From CAKRJP01 sp963634745 (GTDB lineage: Bacteria; Bacillota; Clostridia; Lachnospirales; Lachnospiraceae), in the NCBI GenBank assembly GCA_963634745.1, contig CAVHCX010000008.1, positions 37,124 through 101,123 of the forward strand: a stretch of DNA of 64,000 bases, written 5' to 3'. A program made the translations under genes and the position numbers. The notes below the pieces were generated by a model. The model was not told where the DNA came from. It searched no databases and worked only from the letters and a program-made list of their open reading frames with translations. Numbering within the stretch: position 1 is the first letter of the stretch; each line of letters starts with the position of its first letter. Below, piece after piece: positions 63,470-64,000 of this stretch.

Positions 63470-63898
63470 ATGGAGAAAGAAAAAATTGCAGAACTTTTTA
63501 TGAAAGGAATTGACTGCTCCCAGCTTGTAGTAGGAGCGTTTGCAGAGGAACTTGGAATCACACAGGAAGAGGCCTATAAGATGGCTGCAGGATTTGGCGG
63601 TGGAATGGGAATCGGTGAAAGCTGCGGTGCAGTAGTAGGGGCCATGATCGTACTGGGGCTTAAATACGGACATAGCAATACAGAACATATGGAACAGAAA
63701 GAAATCATGAATGCAAAAAGAGCAGAATTTCTGACAAAATTCCGGGGGAAATATGGGGTCTGTAGCTGTAAAGGATTATTAAAACATGATATAGCAGATC
63801 CGGAAGGCATGCAGAAGATACTCGATGAGGGTCTTTTATTTGATTATTGTCCGGAAATAGTGAGAGATACGGTTGAGATATTGAACGAGCTTATCTAA
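63470..63898 (+). CDS. C_GCAxxG_C_C-family protein (probable redox)
   Basis: The 142-residue protein has DCSQLVVGAF, then GGGMGIGESCGAVVGAMIVLG and CSCKGLL, with further Cys near the end (DYCPEIV). This is the family pattern of conserved cysteines and glycines, thought to bind metal or take part in redox chemistry. GGAAGGAG precedes the ATG at 63470. It is the last gene of the run before the repeat at the right edge. Confidence 0.87.
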   Translation: MEKEKIAELFMKGIDCSQLVVGAFAEELGITQEEAYKMAAGFGGGMGIGESCGAVVGAMIVLGLKYGHSNTEHMEQKEIMNAKRAEFLTKFRGKYGVCSCKGLLKHDIADPEGMQKILDEGLLFDYCPEIVRDTVEILNELI

Positions 63899-64000
63899 TT
63901 TTTCCTTGTGAGGTGGGGGACCGTACTGCAGGGGTGGGATCTACCGCCCACCAACCTTCCTGCCCCTCATATGAGTCTATTTTTTTGTTTTATTGACTGA
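63897..64000 (+). repeat. Hairpin repeat element, copy F plus duplicated ChW upstream segment
   Basis: The first ~35 bases match copy D. They continue as the left end of a type-1 element (GTACTGCAGGGGTGGGATCTACCGC), then switch directly to the 55-base sequence found at 52126-52180. The core is absent. The window ends where the ChW promoter would begin. Confidence 0.8.

Noticed and set aside
49990..64000. CRISPR array as explanation of the scattered repeats
   Set aside because: The copies are 200-250 bases, far apart, in both orientations and without uniform spacers or cas genes.

Overview
The window looks like chromosomal DNA of a gut-type anaerobe of the Lachnospiraceae (Clostridia). The evidence is the strong AGGAGG ribosome sites, the frequent GTG and TTG starts, the clostridial hydrophobic-W (ChW) surface proteins, a ChvE/GguAB-type monosaccharide transporter, HPr-like proteins without the phosphorylatable histidine, and sugar ABC permeases that lack their own ATPase gene. 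I see no rRNA, tRNA, CRISPR array or phage genes.

Layout. Bases 1-1225 are the 3' part of a ChW protein with a transglutaminase-like domain. Bases 1353-8867 are a beta-galactoside module: AraC regulator, lipoprotein binding protein, two permeases and a GH2 beta-galactosidase. Bases 8979-14302 hold a small membrane protein, a PucR-type regulator, a Crh-like HPr paralogue next to an MsmX/UgpC ATPase that probably energises several sugar transporters, a GNAT-like protein and a PfkB sugar kinase. Bases 14424-30039 are a complete pentose (probably xylose) system. It contains a LacI repressor with palindromic operators, xylulokinase, a DUF4867 protein, a fucose-isomerase-like XylA-II, two membrane-anchored sugar-binding sensors around a LytS/YesN-type two-component pair, a ChvE-MmsA-MmsB transporter and aldose 1-epimerase. 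Bases 30087-39068 (minus strand) carry cell-envelope and housekeeping genes (LTA-synthase-like sulfatase, murF, ddl, pncB, plsC, malQ). Bases 39228-49968 (plus strand) carry ispE, a GntR regulator, an acyl-ACP thioesterase, cvfB, a second HPr-like protein, a second ChW protein, dnaE, pfkA, murI and a DUF1934 protein.

From about 49,990 to the right edge the character changes. At least six full or partial copies of a GC-rich, hairpin-forming element of roughly 200-250 bp are scattered between accessory genes: an Rpn-family nuclease framed by two direct copies, a third ChW protein, a MarR/MATE pair, and a run of seven or eight genes (two VTT membrane proteins, a rhodanese lipoprotein, a CCG iron-sulfur protein, a fused DUF2064-glycosyltransferase, a kinase-fold protein and a C_GCAxxG_C_C protein) that may be an uncharacterised pathway. 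The element keeps one core but has interchangeable outer arms. In each full copy the two arms stay inverse complements although the arm sequence differs between copies. This is the most unusual signal in the window.

The last 55 bases of the window repeat exactly the segment just upstream of the third ChW gene, so another ChW paralogue may begin just beyond the edge. All functions are assigned from motifs and context; no database search was run.
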